From the NCBI GenBank assembly GCA_041688215.1, contig JBDNIO010000218.1, positions 1-6,225 on the forward strand: a stretch of DNA of 6,225 bases. Reading direction: 5' to 3'. The stretch comes from JBDNIO01 sp041688215 (GTDB taxonomy: Bacteria > Pseudomonadota > Gammaproteobacteria > Nevskiales > Salinisphaeraceae). The notes beneath the pieces are model-generated. The model was not told the DNA's origin and ran no database searches. It saw nothing but the letters and a program-made list of their open reading frames with translations. This document shows, in pieces, positions 1 to 5,561 of the stretch (its first letter is position 1; every line of letters starts with the position of its first letter). Position numbers and translations under genes: made by a program.

Positions 1-68
1 ACAGACATGATGCGTTTGCGATTCGTCGTGAAGTGGTGGCGCGGCGCGCCGAGGCTGCGCTAGCTTAA
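1..68 (+). CDS. 3' end of an unidentified gene (partial)
   Basis: An open frame enters from the left edge (first complete codon at 3) and stops at TAA 66-68. It gives 21 residues ending in a charged, alanine-rich tail (RREVVARRAEAALA), which looks like the C-terminal helix of a soluble protein. GC-rich codons with G or C in third position match the coding genes nearby. The other two forward frames stop at 8-10 and 61-63, and the first of these gives a less protein-like reading. The protein cannot be named from so little. It lies 34 bp from, and converges on, the membrane-protein gene whose stop is at 103. Confidence 0.4.
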   Translation, partial: RHDAFAIRREVVARRAEAALA

Positions 69-102
69 TGTTTACACTGGAGCCTGTATACCGTGTTTGT
101 TT

Positions 103-839
103 TCAAACCCGGCTTTGCCGCCAGCGTTTTAATACCGACGCAGCGTACAGCAACAGGAAAAAGGCCAAGAGCAATTCCTTGACCTCGCCGGACTGGATAC
201 CCACCCAGATCGGGCCTTGATCGATCAGTTTTTCCTGCAGCTTTTCAGGCAGCCTGCCCAGGCCAACCAGCACACCGGTCGGCACGCACACCAGGCTTGG
301 CAGTACGCATGGCCGTCAACCGAGAGGGTTTTACCGCGGGCACGGCGCACCCAGGGCATGATGCCGCCGGCGACGAGTGCGCCGAGGGTCAGCAGATTAC
401 GCGGCAGTTGATCCAGCAGGGAACCGAGCGGGCCATCGGTATTGTGAAAATTGCTTTCGCCCTGACTATTCAACTGCGCCCAGGATTCCGGCGTTTGCCA
501 ATGAAACCACTGCTGGCCCCAACTGGCCTCTTCGCCGCCGAAATAAAGGCAACCTAAAACGAATAATAAAAACCACACGGTTAGCCAGTGCTGACCTGCT
601 TGCAAAGTCCTGCGCATGACCAACATACCCAGCAACATGGCGATGCCGGCAAATACCACAGTAACGTTTTCGGTAAAGCCGGTTTCGCTGGGAAACCAGT
701 GGTCATAGGTTTGCGGCGCCAGCACGGCCCACGCCAGGTAGTGCCCGAAATACAGAAACAGCGGCGTCCATAACCAAAGCCAGCGGGGCAAATCGTCCAA
801 TGCATGATTTAATGCATTATTTTCAGCGGTGTGTGCCAA
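103..839 (-). CDS. Multi-spanning membrane protein with GEE-SWGQ motif, frameshifted as read
   Basis: As read, translation from 839 runs 204 codons and ends at 225. The conserved-looking tail lies in another frame from about 300 down to TGA 105-103. Restoring one missing base between 316 and 290 gives a 245-aa protein. It has about six membrane segments, near residues 21-40, 58-75, 85-100, 148-163, 180-195 and 220-238; the last two are lost without the repair. The standout region is a polar stretch after the third segment (residues 101-133): GEEASWGQ, then TPESW, then NSQGESNFHN. I recall similar motifs in uncharacterised bacterial membrane proteins, but no function is known to me. The start is inferred: TTG at 839 has GGAG eight bases upstream, whereas the longer open frame would run into the divergent desaturase gene. 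It could be a true pseudogene, but a sequencing error is likelier because the sequence on both sides still reads as good protein. Confidence 0.7.
799..818. repeat. Perfect 7-bp inverted repeat inside the membrane-protein start region
   Basis: AATGCAT (799-805) and ATGCATT (812-818) form a perfect inverted repeat with a six-base loop. The same bases also contain AATGCAT as a direct repeat (799-805 and 811-817). It lies about 21-40 bases downstream of the TTG start at 839, within codons for an Asn/Ala/Leu repeat (NALNHAL). In the transcript it could form a short AU-rich hairpin near the start. It may equally be chance from repeated codons. Confidence 0.3.
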
Positions 840-847
840 GCGAGTAT

Positions 848-851
848 CTCC
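848..851 (-). promoter_or_regulatory. Ribosome binding site that sets a TTG start
   Basis: On the minus strand GGAG lies eight bases before TTG (839-837). No in-frame ATG or GTG with a Shine-Dalgarno sequence was seen near the start of the membrane-rich region. A second in-frame TTG at 800 has no such site. This is why 839 was chosen. A weak -10-like TAAAAT (minus strand, 871-866) lies just upstream, without a matching -35. Confidence 0.45.
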
Positions 852-924
852 ACAAATCCAATGTAATTTTAGCGCAGCTTGCCGCAAACGTGAGTCTTGT
901 GCCCGCTCGCGGTAGAATAGGGAT

Positions 925-1017
925 ATGAACAAGGCCAGAATGAGCGTGCCGGCATCTACTTTTTTAGCCGGGGCGTACCATTTACCAAACGTCCAGCGAC
1001 AACGAGGAACGGCATGA
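925..1017 (+). CDS. Possible 30-codon leader ORF overlapping the desaturase start
   Basis: ATG at 925 opens a 30-codon frame whose TGA (1015-1017) overlaps the desaturase ATG as ATGA, a classic arrangement for translational coupling. The peptide begins MNKARMSVPAST and resembles no leader peptide I know. No good Shine-Dalgarno precedes it. A TAGAAT (913-918) resembles a -10 box and would put the transcript start at about 925, so the peptide could be leaderless, but no -35 at normal spacing is visible. The frame may be accidental. Confidence 0.2.
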   Translation: MNKARMSVPASTFLAGAYHLPNVQRQRGTA

Positions 1018-1994
1018 CCGTAACCGCCAGCGTAGCCAGAACACAGGCGCAATCCGAAGTACTTGCCGCCATCGAACCCGATGTGGGTGAATTGATGGCG
1101 CGCCACATCGAATCACGCAGCCTGTGGTTCCCCAACGACTTCCTGCCCGCCGACGAAGTGCTCGACGACGAGCAACTGCGCGAACTCAACGCCGTGCCCG
1201 AACGCGCCAAGGGCATTCCCGATGCGGTGCGCGTTGCGCTGGCGCTGAACCTGCTGACCGAAGAAGGCCTGCCGCATTTTCATCGTCTGATCGCGGTTTA
1301 TCTGGGGGAGGACAACGCCTGGCAGCAATGGAATTTTTTGTGGACCGCGGAGGAAGACCGCCACGGCTGCGCGTTGCATGATTACGTGCGCACGGCGCGC
1401 ATATTCGATATGGCTGCGTTCGAAAAACTGCAATATCAATATATCGAGGCTGGCTTTAATCCCGCCTGGCACGGCGACCCCTATAGATTGCTGGCCTATA
1501 CCAGCCTGCAGGAGCGCGCCACCCAGGCCGCGCACGCCAACACCGCTCGCGCCGCCGGCCAGTACGAGCCACTAATCCAACGCATTCTTGCGCATATTTC
1601 GGCCGACGAATCGCGCCATTACCGCTTTTACCGCGACGTATTTCACATCCTGTTACAACGAGATACCTCGCGCGCGCTGCAAGCCGCGGTTACCGTGGTA
1701 CCGAACCTGGCCATGCCCGGCCACAGCATAGATGGCTATATGGAAATGGCGGATGTAGTCCGCCGTGCGGGTATTTACGGCCCGCGCGATTATCTGCGTC
1801 TGGTTACGGAAGTGTTGGGCCACTGGGACGTGGCCAACCTGACGCCAGAAGACGCCGAAGGCCGCGAAGCCCAGGATAAACTCATGGCCATTCCCGCGCG
1901 CCTGGAAAAATTGGCGGATCTGCTGGACCGGCGTAACAAACCCAAGAGCTTTACTTTCGACTTTACCTACCGGCGCACGCTGGACTTGAACTAA
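1014..1994 (+). CDS. Acyl-ACP desaturase (soluble di-iron, FA_desaturase_2 family)
   Basis: This is a 326-aa soluble ferritin-like enzyme. The family inserts a cis double bond into acyl chains carried on acyl carrier protein, using O2 and reduced ferredoxin. All six di-iron ligands expected from the plant stearoyl-ACP desaturase can be placed. They are a Glu in LTEEGLP (residue 83 or 84), E114 and H117 in TAEEDRHG, E167 in YTSLQERAT, and E199 and H202 in SADESRHY. The 53-residue gap between E114 and E167 equals that between E143 and E196 in the castor enzyme. C-terminal blocks (PGHSIDGY, AGIYGPRDY, LGHWDVANLT, AEGREAQD) also fit. No signal peptide is seen, as expected for a cytoplasmic enzyme. 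The start has GAGGA at 1004-1008. Its stop overlaps the convergent acylphosphatase stop by four bases. Chain-length and position specificity cannot be read from sequence, so it is not necessarily a delta-9 stearoyl enzyme. Confidence 0.93.
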   Translation: MTVTASVARTQAQSEVLAAIEPDVGELMARHIESRSLWFPNDFLPADEVLDDEQLRELNAVPERAKGIPDAVRVALALNLLTEEGLPHFHRLIAVYLGEDNAWQQWNFLWTAEEDRHGCALHDYVRTARIFDMAAFEKLQYQYIEAGFNPAWHGDPYRLLAYTSLQERATQAAHANTARAAGQYEPLIQRILAHISADESRHYRFYRDVFHILLQRDTSRALQAAVTVVPNLAMPGHSIDGYMEMADVVRRAGIYGPRDYLRLVTEVLGHWDVANLTPEDAEGREAQDKLMAIPARLEKLADLLDRRNKPKSFTFDFTYRRTLDLN

Positions 1995-2266
1995 CGCACC
2001 TCAAACGTCTCGTAAGCCTCTTCGGTTGGTTGCGAGGGGCTGGCTTCGACTTGTGAAACCCGCGCGGGGCCCGGCCCATGTTCAAGCCAGTCTCTCAGGG
2101 GTTGCAGTTGTGCCTGCGTACCACATGCCAGAACTTCCACGAAACCCTCGGGATCGTTGCGTACCCAACCGGTTAAGCCCAGACCCCGCGCCTGCTGCTG
2201 GGTACTGGCCCGAAAACCCACGCCCTGAACGTGGCCATGGACAATAAAACGCTGGCAATAACTCAT
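1991..2266 (-). CDS. acyP: Acylphosphatase
   Basis: This is a 91-aa protein, the normal length for the family, with the signature GHVQGVGFR (residues 11-19) and the second block GLTGWVRNDPEGFVEV. The family hydrolyses the carboxyl-phosphate bond of acyl phosphates. The catalytic pair is R19, which binds the phosphate, and N37, which positions the water. The usual Asp-Gly after the Asn block is Glu-Gly here, a mild change. The protein is small, cytoplasmic and has no signal. The start ATG at 2266 has GGAG at 2274-2271, four bases away, which is slightly close. The TAG stop overlaps the TAA stop of the convergent desaturase by four bases. A promoter candidate lies at 2322-2294. Confidence 0.95.
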   Translation of the reverse strand: MSYCQRFIVHGHVQGVGFRASTQQQARGLGLTGWVRNDPEGFVEVLACGTQAQLQPLRDWLEHGPGPARVSQVEASPSQPTEEAYETFEVR

Positions 2267-2283
2267 CCTGCTCCGGCAAAAAC

Positions 2284-2312
2284 TACGAACTCGCTGATAT
2301 GAATCGTATAAT
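2284..2312 (+). promoter_or_regulatory. Promoter candidate for the 227-aa gene, perfect -10
   Basis: A consensus TATAAT is at 2307-2312. The hexamer 17 bases upstream (TACGAA, 2284-2289) is a poor -35. There is no TG extension before the -10. The transcript would start near 2319, leaving about 24 bases before ATG 2343 with no Shine-Dalgarno. The call rests mainly on the -10 and its position. Confidence 0.35.
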
Positions 2313-2322
2313 AGCTAATCAA
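2294..2322 (-). promoter_or_regulatory. Sigma70-type promoter candidate for acylphosphatase
   Basis: On the minus strand TTGATT (2322-2317, four of six to consensus) and TATCAG (2299-2294, four of six) are separated by 17 bases. The expected transcript start is near 2287, about 20 bases before the ATG at 2266. The element overlaps the candidate promoter of the divergent gene at 2343, so the two may compete. Confidence 0.35.
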
Positions 2323-2342
2323 GCTGTCTTGCGAACACGACT

Positions 2343-3026
2343 ATGTCGCTAACTAGCCGAGTCAAACAAAGCCGTCGCGCGCTTGATCGCGGCCTGTCGT
2401 TGCTTTTCCCCAACCACAAGCCCGACAACATAGACAACCAGCCGCACCAGGCCGCGTTTGAATTTAAACTGCCTAACCCGTTCGGCGGCGAACCGTTGTA
2501 CCGCGCCCAGATCAGTTTGACCACGACGCCCCACGCGCAGGGCGAAACCCTGCGCTTGCAAGCCCACATCAACGGCTGCCTGACCCTGCCAGACGCGCAA
2601 ACCGGCGCCGAAGCCTTGCCTGCGTCAAACACGGGCGGCACAGGATTGGCCCGCCGCGGCCGCAACGCCGCCAGCGGGCTGGTGCGCTACGGTGTCTCAC
2701 GCGTGCCGGCTAAATTGTTTGCCCCCATCCTGCAGCGGCGCATGCAAACCTGGATCGACATCCGCGCCAGTAGCGCGCCGCTGGCCGCCGGCGCCGAAGC
2801 CCTGATTCCCGAGCGCGTGCGCAACATGCTGCGCGAGGTACCGCGCGCCAAACCGGGCGAGCCGCGCGTGGTGGGGTGGTCCGGTAACATCGACGGACCG
2901 CACCCCGGTGTGGCCCAGTTCGCGCTGTTACAGATGGATCAAACCGATCTGCCACCCGAGTTGCGCGGCAAACCGTTCAACCTGAGTGTGGGGCTGGCCA
3001 GCACGCTGGTAGATGAATCAAAGTAG
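2343..3026 (+). CDS. Unrecognised 227-aa protein
   Basis: I do not recognise this family. The frame is well formed, with GC-rich third positions throughout. The N-terminal 45 residues are basic (RVKQSRRALDRG). They are followed by a probable beta-rich stretch at about 46-85, with alternating hydrophobic residues. A Gly/Arg/Ala-rich linker spans about 95-115. A helical, basic middle (115-165) follows, and the C-terminal part contains the GEPRVVGWSGN and HPGVAQFALLQM segments. No signal peptide, membrane helix or cysteine cluster is seen, so it is probably cytoplasmic. ATG 2343 is the only start after an in-frame TAA at 2316-2318, yet it has no visible Shine-Dalgarno. It is divergent from acylphosphatase, and its 3' end overlaps the MAPEG gene by nine bases. 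Confidence 0.75.
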   Translation: MSLTSRVKQSRRALDRGLSLLFPNHKPDNIDNQPHQAAFEFKLPNPFGGEPLYRAQISLTTTPHAQGETLRLQAHINGCLTLPDAQTGAEALPASNTGGTGLARRGRNAASGLVRYGVSRVPAKLFAPILQRRMQTWIDIRASSAPLAAGAEALIPERVRNMLREVPRAKPGEPRVVGWSGNIDGPHPGVAQFALLQMDQTDLPPELRGKPFNLSVGLASTLVDESK

Positions 3027-3398
3027 CGACAACAGTAGCCAGACAGCAGCCACTGCAATCAACACATAGCTAAGCGCCGCGCCAAATTGGCGCGCCTTGC
3101 TCGTAGCCCGCGCCAGTAACGCCAGGCCATGCGTATAGCGCGCAACAACAAAGCCCACGGCGAGCAGACCCAGCCAGAATCCGCCTGCGCCGCGCAGCTC
3201 CAGCATCAGAATCAGCAACAGGAATATCGGCGCAAATTCGGCCAGATTGCCGTGCGCGCGGATGGCACGGGACAACTCGTTGTTGCCGCCGTCGCCCAAC
3301 GAGATATTGTTTTGCAGGCGCAAACTCGACACAAACCCGGCCAGACCAATAACTAAAAGCCCCAAAGCGGCCGTGGCAAACGCGGTATATGGAATCAT
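3018..3398 (-). CDS. MAPEG family inner-membrane protein, YecN-like
   Basis: This is a 126-aa protein with four predicted membrane helices, at about residues 5-25, 54-70, 74-96 and 105-125. The motif between helices one and two (GDGGNNELSRAIRAHGNLAEF, 35-55) is the recognisable MAPEG block. It is close to E. coli YecN (GDGG...AIRIHGN), and the length is similar to YecN at about 130 aa. MAPEG proteins include membrane glutathione transferases and related enzymes, but the bacterial YecN branch has no settled role, so no substrate is assigned. The frame is open further upstream to 3476. ATG 3398 is chosen because it starts directly before the first helix and has GGGGTG at 3409-3404. The longer reading adds 26 residues unlike the family. 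The stop overlaps the convergent 227-aa gene by nine bases, and the gene is divergent from the cytochromes. Confidence 0.88.
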   Translation of the reverse strand: MIPYTAFATAALGLLVIGLAGFVSSLRLQNNISLGDGGNNELSRAIRAHGNLAEFAPIFLLLILMLELRGAGGFWLGLLAVGFVVARYTHGLALLARATSKARQFGAALSYVLIAVAAVWLLLSLL

Positions 3399-3479
3399 TT
3401 TGGCACCCCGGTTAGAATATGGACTTGGAATTATCCGCCATCTGTACACGCAATGTTCAAATGGCGGCTGGATCACTCC

Positions 3480-3505
3480 AAGATTAAAAAATCTTTTAGT
3501 AAAAT
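3480..3505 (+). promoter_or_regulatory. Inverted repeat and -10-like box upstream of the cytochrome genes
   Basis: AAGATT (3480-3485) and AATCTT (3490-3495) form a perfect six-base inverted repeat with an A4 spacer. Five bases downstream is TAAAAT (3500-3505), a five-of-six -10 box, but the corresponding -35 is poor. A weak core promoter with a palindrome beside it suggests an operator or activator site. It resembles an FNR site in spacing only; its half-sites are not TTGAT. The gap is shared with the divergent MAPEG gene, so either gene could be the target. Confidence 0.3.
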
Positions 3506-3564
3506 CATTAGGCGCCGCTTCGGGGGTGAGCTAACGGTTCCTGACGACATTCACGGAGAATCAC

Positions 3565-3900
3565 ATGACTAACACCTGGCGCGCTGGCCTGGTCGTTTTA
3601 GCCGCAACCGTGGGGTGTACATCACCCACTTTTGCCCAGGCCGAGGGGGACGTCGAGGCCGGGCGCATCAAGGCCAGTACCTGCATGGGCTGCCACGGGA
3701 TTAGTCACTATCGCAACGTATACCCCACCTTTCATGTGCCCAAGCTCGGCGGCCAGCACGCAACTTATATTGAAGCCGCGCTGAAAGCTTATCGCAGCGG
3801 GCAACGCTCGCATCCCACCATGCAAGGCCAGGCCTCGAGCCTGACTGATCAGGACATCGCAGACATCGCGGCCTTTCTGGCCAACGCACCCCAGGAGTAG
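3565..3900 (+). CDS. Exported monoheme cytochrome c, c4/c553-like
   Basis: This is a 111-aa precursor. A signal peptide ends near TFAQA (residue 26), leaving about 85 mature residues in the periplasm. Heme is attached at C40-M-G-C43-H44, with H44 the proximal ligand; the distal ligand is probably M86 in HPTMQG. The blocks VPKLGGQHATYI, LKAYRSGQR and LTDQDIADIAAFLA are those of one domain of the diheme cytochrome c4 or of small c553 proteins. The expected role is electron shuttling in respiration; the partner oxidase or reductase is not visible. GGAG at 3555-3558 precedes the ATG by six bases. The next cytochrome starts two bases after this stop. A cysteine in the signal peptide (VGC, residue 18) is not a good lipobox. 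Confidence 0.92.
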   Translation: MTNTWRAGLVVLAATVGCTSPTFAQAEGDVEAGRIKASTCMGCHGISHYRNVYPTFHVPKLGGQHATYIEAALKAYRSGQRSHPTMQGQASSLTDQDIADIAAFLANAPQE

Positions 3901-3902
3901 AC

Positions 3903-4283
3903 ATGAGCGTGCATAAATATCTATGGCTACCAGCCGCGTTCGCGCTGTTTGCCGCCTCAGCCGTCGGCCTCGCAGCCGACAAAAGTGAAGGCCACGCCAA
4001 GGGCGACGCACCGCATGACCAAGCCTGGATCAAAGAAAAAACCCAGGTCTGCGCAGGTTGTCATGGTGCGGACGGCGTTTCGCAAACCGATACCTTCCCC
4101 ACTATCGCAGGCCAGTATGAGAGTTATCTCATACATTCGATGCAAGGCTACCGTAGCGGCGAGCGCAAGAACGGCATCATGGCTGCACAGGTTCAAGGCC
4201 TGACCAATGCGCAGATCAAGGCGCTGGCTGAACACTATTCCAGGCTGAAGTCACCGCTTTACATCCCGGCGCTCGGAAAATAA
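3903..4283 (+). CDS. Second exported monoheme cytochrome c, c4/c553-like
   Basis: This is a 126-aa precursor. The signal peptide ends near VGLAA (residue 25) and is followed by a short charged, His-containing linker (26-40). The heme site is C50-A-G-C53-H54; the distal ligand is probably M93 in KNGIMAAQ. FPTIAGQYESYL, MQGYRSGER and LTNAQIKALAEHYS match the same domain as the upstream protein, and the two are clear paralogues. The start lies two bases after the upstream TAG, with AGGAG (3893-3897) inside the end of the upstream gene, so the two are almost certainly co-transcribed. Together they look like the two domains of cytochrome c4 encoded separately, each with its own signal peptide. Confidence 0.92.
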   Translation: MSVHKYLWLPAAFALFAASAVGLAADKSEGHAKGDAPHDQAWIKEKTQVCAGCHGADGVSQTDTFPTIAGQYESYLIHSMQGYRSGERKNGIMAAQVQGLTNAQIKALAEHYSRLKSPLYIPALGK

Positions 4284-4349
4284 TCCACCGGCGCCGCGGG
4301 CACCACCAACTCGTCTCACTACATAACCAACCCAAGGGAGAAATTAGCC

Positions 4350-4523
4350 ATGCCTAATTTCTGGATTTACATGTTTGGGATTGCCGTGGTTGCCGGCGCG
4401 CTCGGCTACGGTGCACATCTGCTCGGCGCACCCATGGTCTGGCTGGGCATTGGCGTGGCAATCATAATAGGCATGGGCATCATGGGCGCCGTGCGCAAGA
4501 CCCAGGCCGAAGAGAACGATTAA
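4350..4523 (+). CDS. 57-aa membrane protein with two helices
   Basis: A short frame with AAGGGAG (4334-4340) nine bases before ATG gives 57 residues. A first hydrophobic segment (about 4-25, rich in Gly and Ala, with GYGAHLLG at its end) is followed after a Pro by a second (about 30-47, with IIIGMGIMGAV). A charged tail, RKTQAEEND, ends the protein. This is a helical hairpin, probably in the inner membrane with both ends on the same side. It follows the cytochromes by 66 bases on the same strand with no terminator between, so it may be a membrane partner for them. I do not recognise a named family. It is short enough to be missed by length-filtered gene callers. Confidence 0.7.
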   Translation: MPNFWIYMFGIAVVAGALGYGAHLLGAPMVWLGIGVAIIIGMGIMGAVRKTQAEEND

Positions 4524-4531
4524 AACTTGAT

Positions 4532-4547
4532 CAATCCGCCCGGATTG
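4532..4547 (+). other. Short hairpin after the cytochrome operon
   Basis: CAATCCG and CGGATTG form a perfect seven-base inverted repeat with almost no spacer, starting nine bases after the stop at 4523. In practice it is a six-base stem with a four-base loop. No T run follows, so it is not a standard intrinsic terminator. It could protect the 3' end of the cytochrome transcript or be a binding site. Confidence 0.3.
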
Positions 4548-4583
4548 TGCTGCCCGCAGGGGCCAGGCCAGAAAGTACCCGGG

Positions 4584-4618
4584 TTATCCACAGGCTTATC
4601 CAGTCAGGCTGTGTATAG
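4584..4618. promoter_or_regulatory. Cluster of DnaA-box sequences
   Basis: TTATCCACA (4584-4592) is a perfect consensus DnaA box. TTATCCAGT (4596-4604) follows in the same orientation with two changes at the end. TGTGTATAG (4610-4618) is an inverted box with one change from TTATACACA. All three lie within 35 bases of the 285-bp gene-free spacer 4524-4808. The rest of that spacer shows no gene and no AT-rich unwinding region. This may be a DnaA regulatory or titration site for the downstream gene, near the replication origin as parB suggests. It is not enough by itself to call oriC. Confidence 0.5.
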
Positions 4619-4808
4619 ACGCCACGCAGGCTTGCAATCCCCCGCAACCTGAGATACTGAATACCTGCCGGCGCACCCAGTACAAGCAATTTTTCCGGCA
4701 CGCCAGTCGCAAACAGGTACTTGTTTGATGACCATGAAGGGTGCGCGAATCAAGTCGTGAAAGAGGGATTTACGGCCTGTCACACTCACTGCAAGGGAGA
4801 GCTCAAAC

Positions 4809-5478
4809 ATGTCCAGGAAACTTTTATGTGCCGCAGTGATCGCGGCACTGTTGCCCATCGGCGCAAGCGCCCAGGATTCAGTCTCCAAGCGCGCGGTTGA
4901 AAAAAGTAACCGCCGACGCTGGTGAGCGCCTGAGCTATACCTACGTACAGGCCGGTTACAACGCCTATACCCAGGTCGATTCCGTCGGCGACGGATTTGA
5001 AGGCGATGGCGACGGCTATGCCGTGCAAGCCTCCTACGAACTCACCCCAACACTGCATCTGATAGGCGACTTCAACGACGCATTTCTGGATGCCGACAGC
5101 GGCAGCGGCAATGGCGACGGCTTGCAGCGTATACGCGGCGGCGTGGGTCTGCATTCGGAATCCGGCGCCAACGCCGACAACAGCTATTTCCTGAATGTAA
5201 CCTACGAACGCTACGACCTCGACGGTGTAGGCACGGCGGATGGCTATGGCGCCGAAGTGGGCTGGCGCCACGGCTTTACCGCCGGCTTTCTGAGCCGTCT
5301 GGAAATGGACCTGAGCGTGCAGCTAATCGACCTCAACGAGGGTGAATTGCTGGACAACGACATCGGCGCCCGCGGCCAGTTGCTATACGACATCACGCAG
5401 CGATTTGTCCTGTTTGCAAGCTACGAAGATAACCATATCCTGGAAGAAATCCGGGTAGGGCTGCGCGCCTACTTTTGA
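4809..5478 (+). CDS. Outer-membrane beta-barrel protein, frameshifted as read
   Basis: ATG 4809, preceded by AGGGAG (4795-4799, nine bases away), encodes a clear signal peptide (MSRKLLCAAVIAALLPIGASA, then QD). That frame ends at TGA 4923-4925. The barrel itself is in another frame, readable from a TTG at 4897 to the stop at 5478. Removing one A from the run at 4900-4905 joins them into a 222-aa protein. The mature part has about ten amphipathic strands with aromatic girdles (LSYTYVQAGYNAY, DGYAVQASYEL, YFLNVTYERYDL, FVLFASYEDNH). It ends in GLRAYF, the C-terminal aromatic expected for insertion by the BAM machinery. Loops are Gly/Asp-rich. It resembles small uncharacterised proteobacterial barrels; the ligand is unknown. 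A start at TTG 4897 alone would give a barrel without a signal, which makes no biological sense. Confidence 0.8.
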
Positions 5479-5487
5479 GCCAGACGC

Positions 5488-5517
5488 TTGCAATGTCGGC
5501 GCATACTGTAATTTAAT
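5488..5517 (+). promoter_or_regulatory. Promoter candidate for the small exported protein
   Basis: TTGCAA (5488-5493, four of six) and TTTAAT (5512-5517, five of six) are 18 bases apart in the 83-bp gap after the barrel gene. The transcript would begin near 5524, about 38 bases before ATG 5562. No terminator was seen between the two genes, so read-through from upstream is also possible. Confidence 0.35.
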
Positions 5518-5561
5518 CCTGGTTACGGGACCGGACTATTGCTATTGCAGGAGAAGCAAGC

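Noticed and set aside
95..108. GTTTG/CAAAC hairpin at the end of the membrane-protein gene as a terminator
   Set aside because: It has a five-base AT-rich stem and no following T run on either strand, so it is too weak to call.
225..1106. Full 293-codon minus-strand frame as one gene
   Set aside because: The upstream 89 codons overlap the desaturase start and promoter and read as non-protein-like, and the last ~25 codons (Cys/Trp-rich) are out of frame with the conserved-looking tail. A start at 839 and a frameshift near 300 explain the data better.
3399..3476. N-terminal extension of the MAPEG protein to 3476
   Set aside because: The extra residues are unlike the family and lack a ribosome binding site. 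ATG 3398 begins just before helix one.
3580..3620. First cytochrome as a lipoprotein
   Set aside because: The VGC before Cys18 has Thr at the -3 position rather than Leu, Val or Ile, and a normal signal peptidase I site follows at AQA.
4524..4808. The DnaA-box spacer as oriC
   Set aside because: Three boxes only, no AT-rich unwinding element, no repeats of the usual kind, and no dnaA or mnmG in view.
4604..5271. Two minus-strand frames opposite the barrel gene and its upstream spacer
   Set aside because: They are shadows of GC-rich coding sequence with no motif. The plus strand has signal peptide, strands and C-terminal Phe.
4897..5478. Barrel protein starting at TTG 4897
   Set aside because: It lacks a signal peptide and a ribosome binding site, while a perfect signal peptide with a good site lies directly upstream in another frame.
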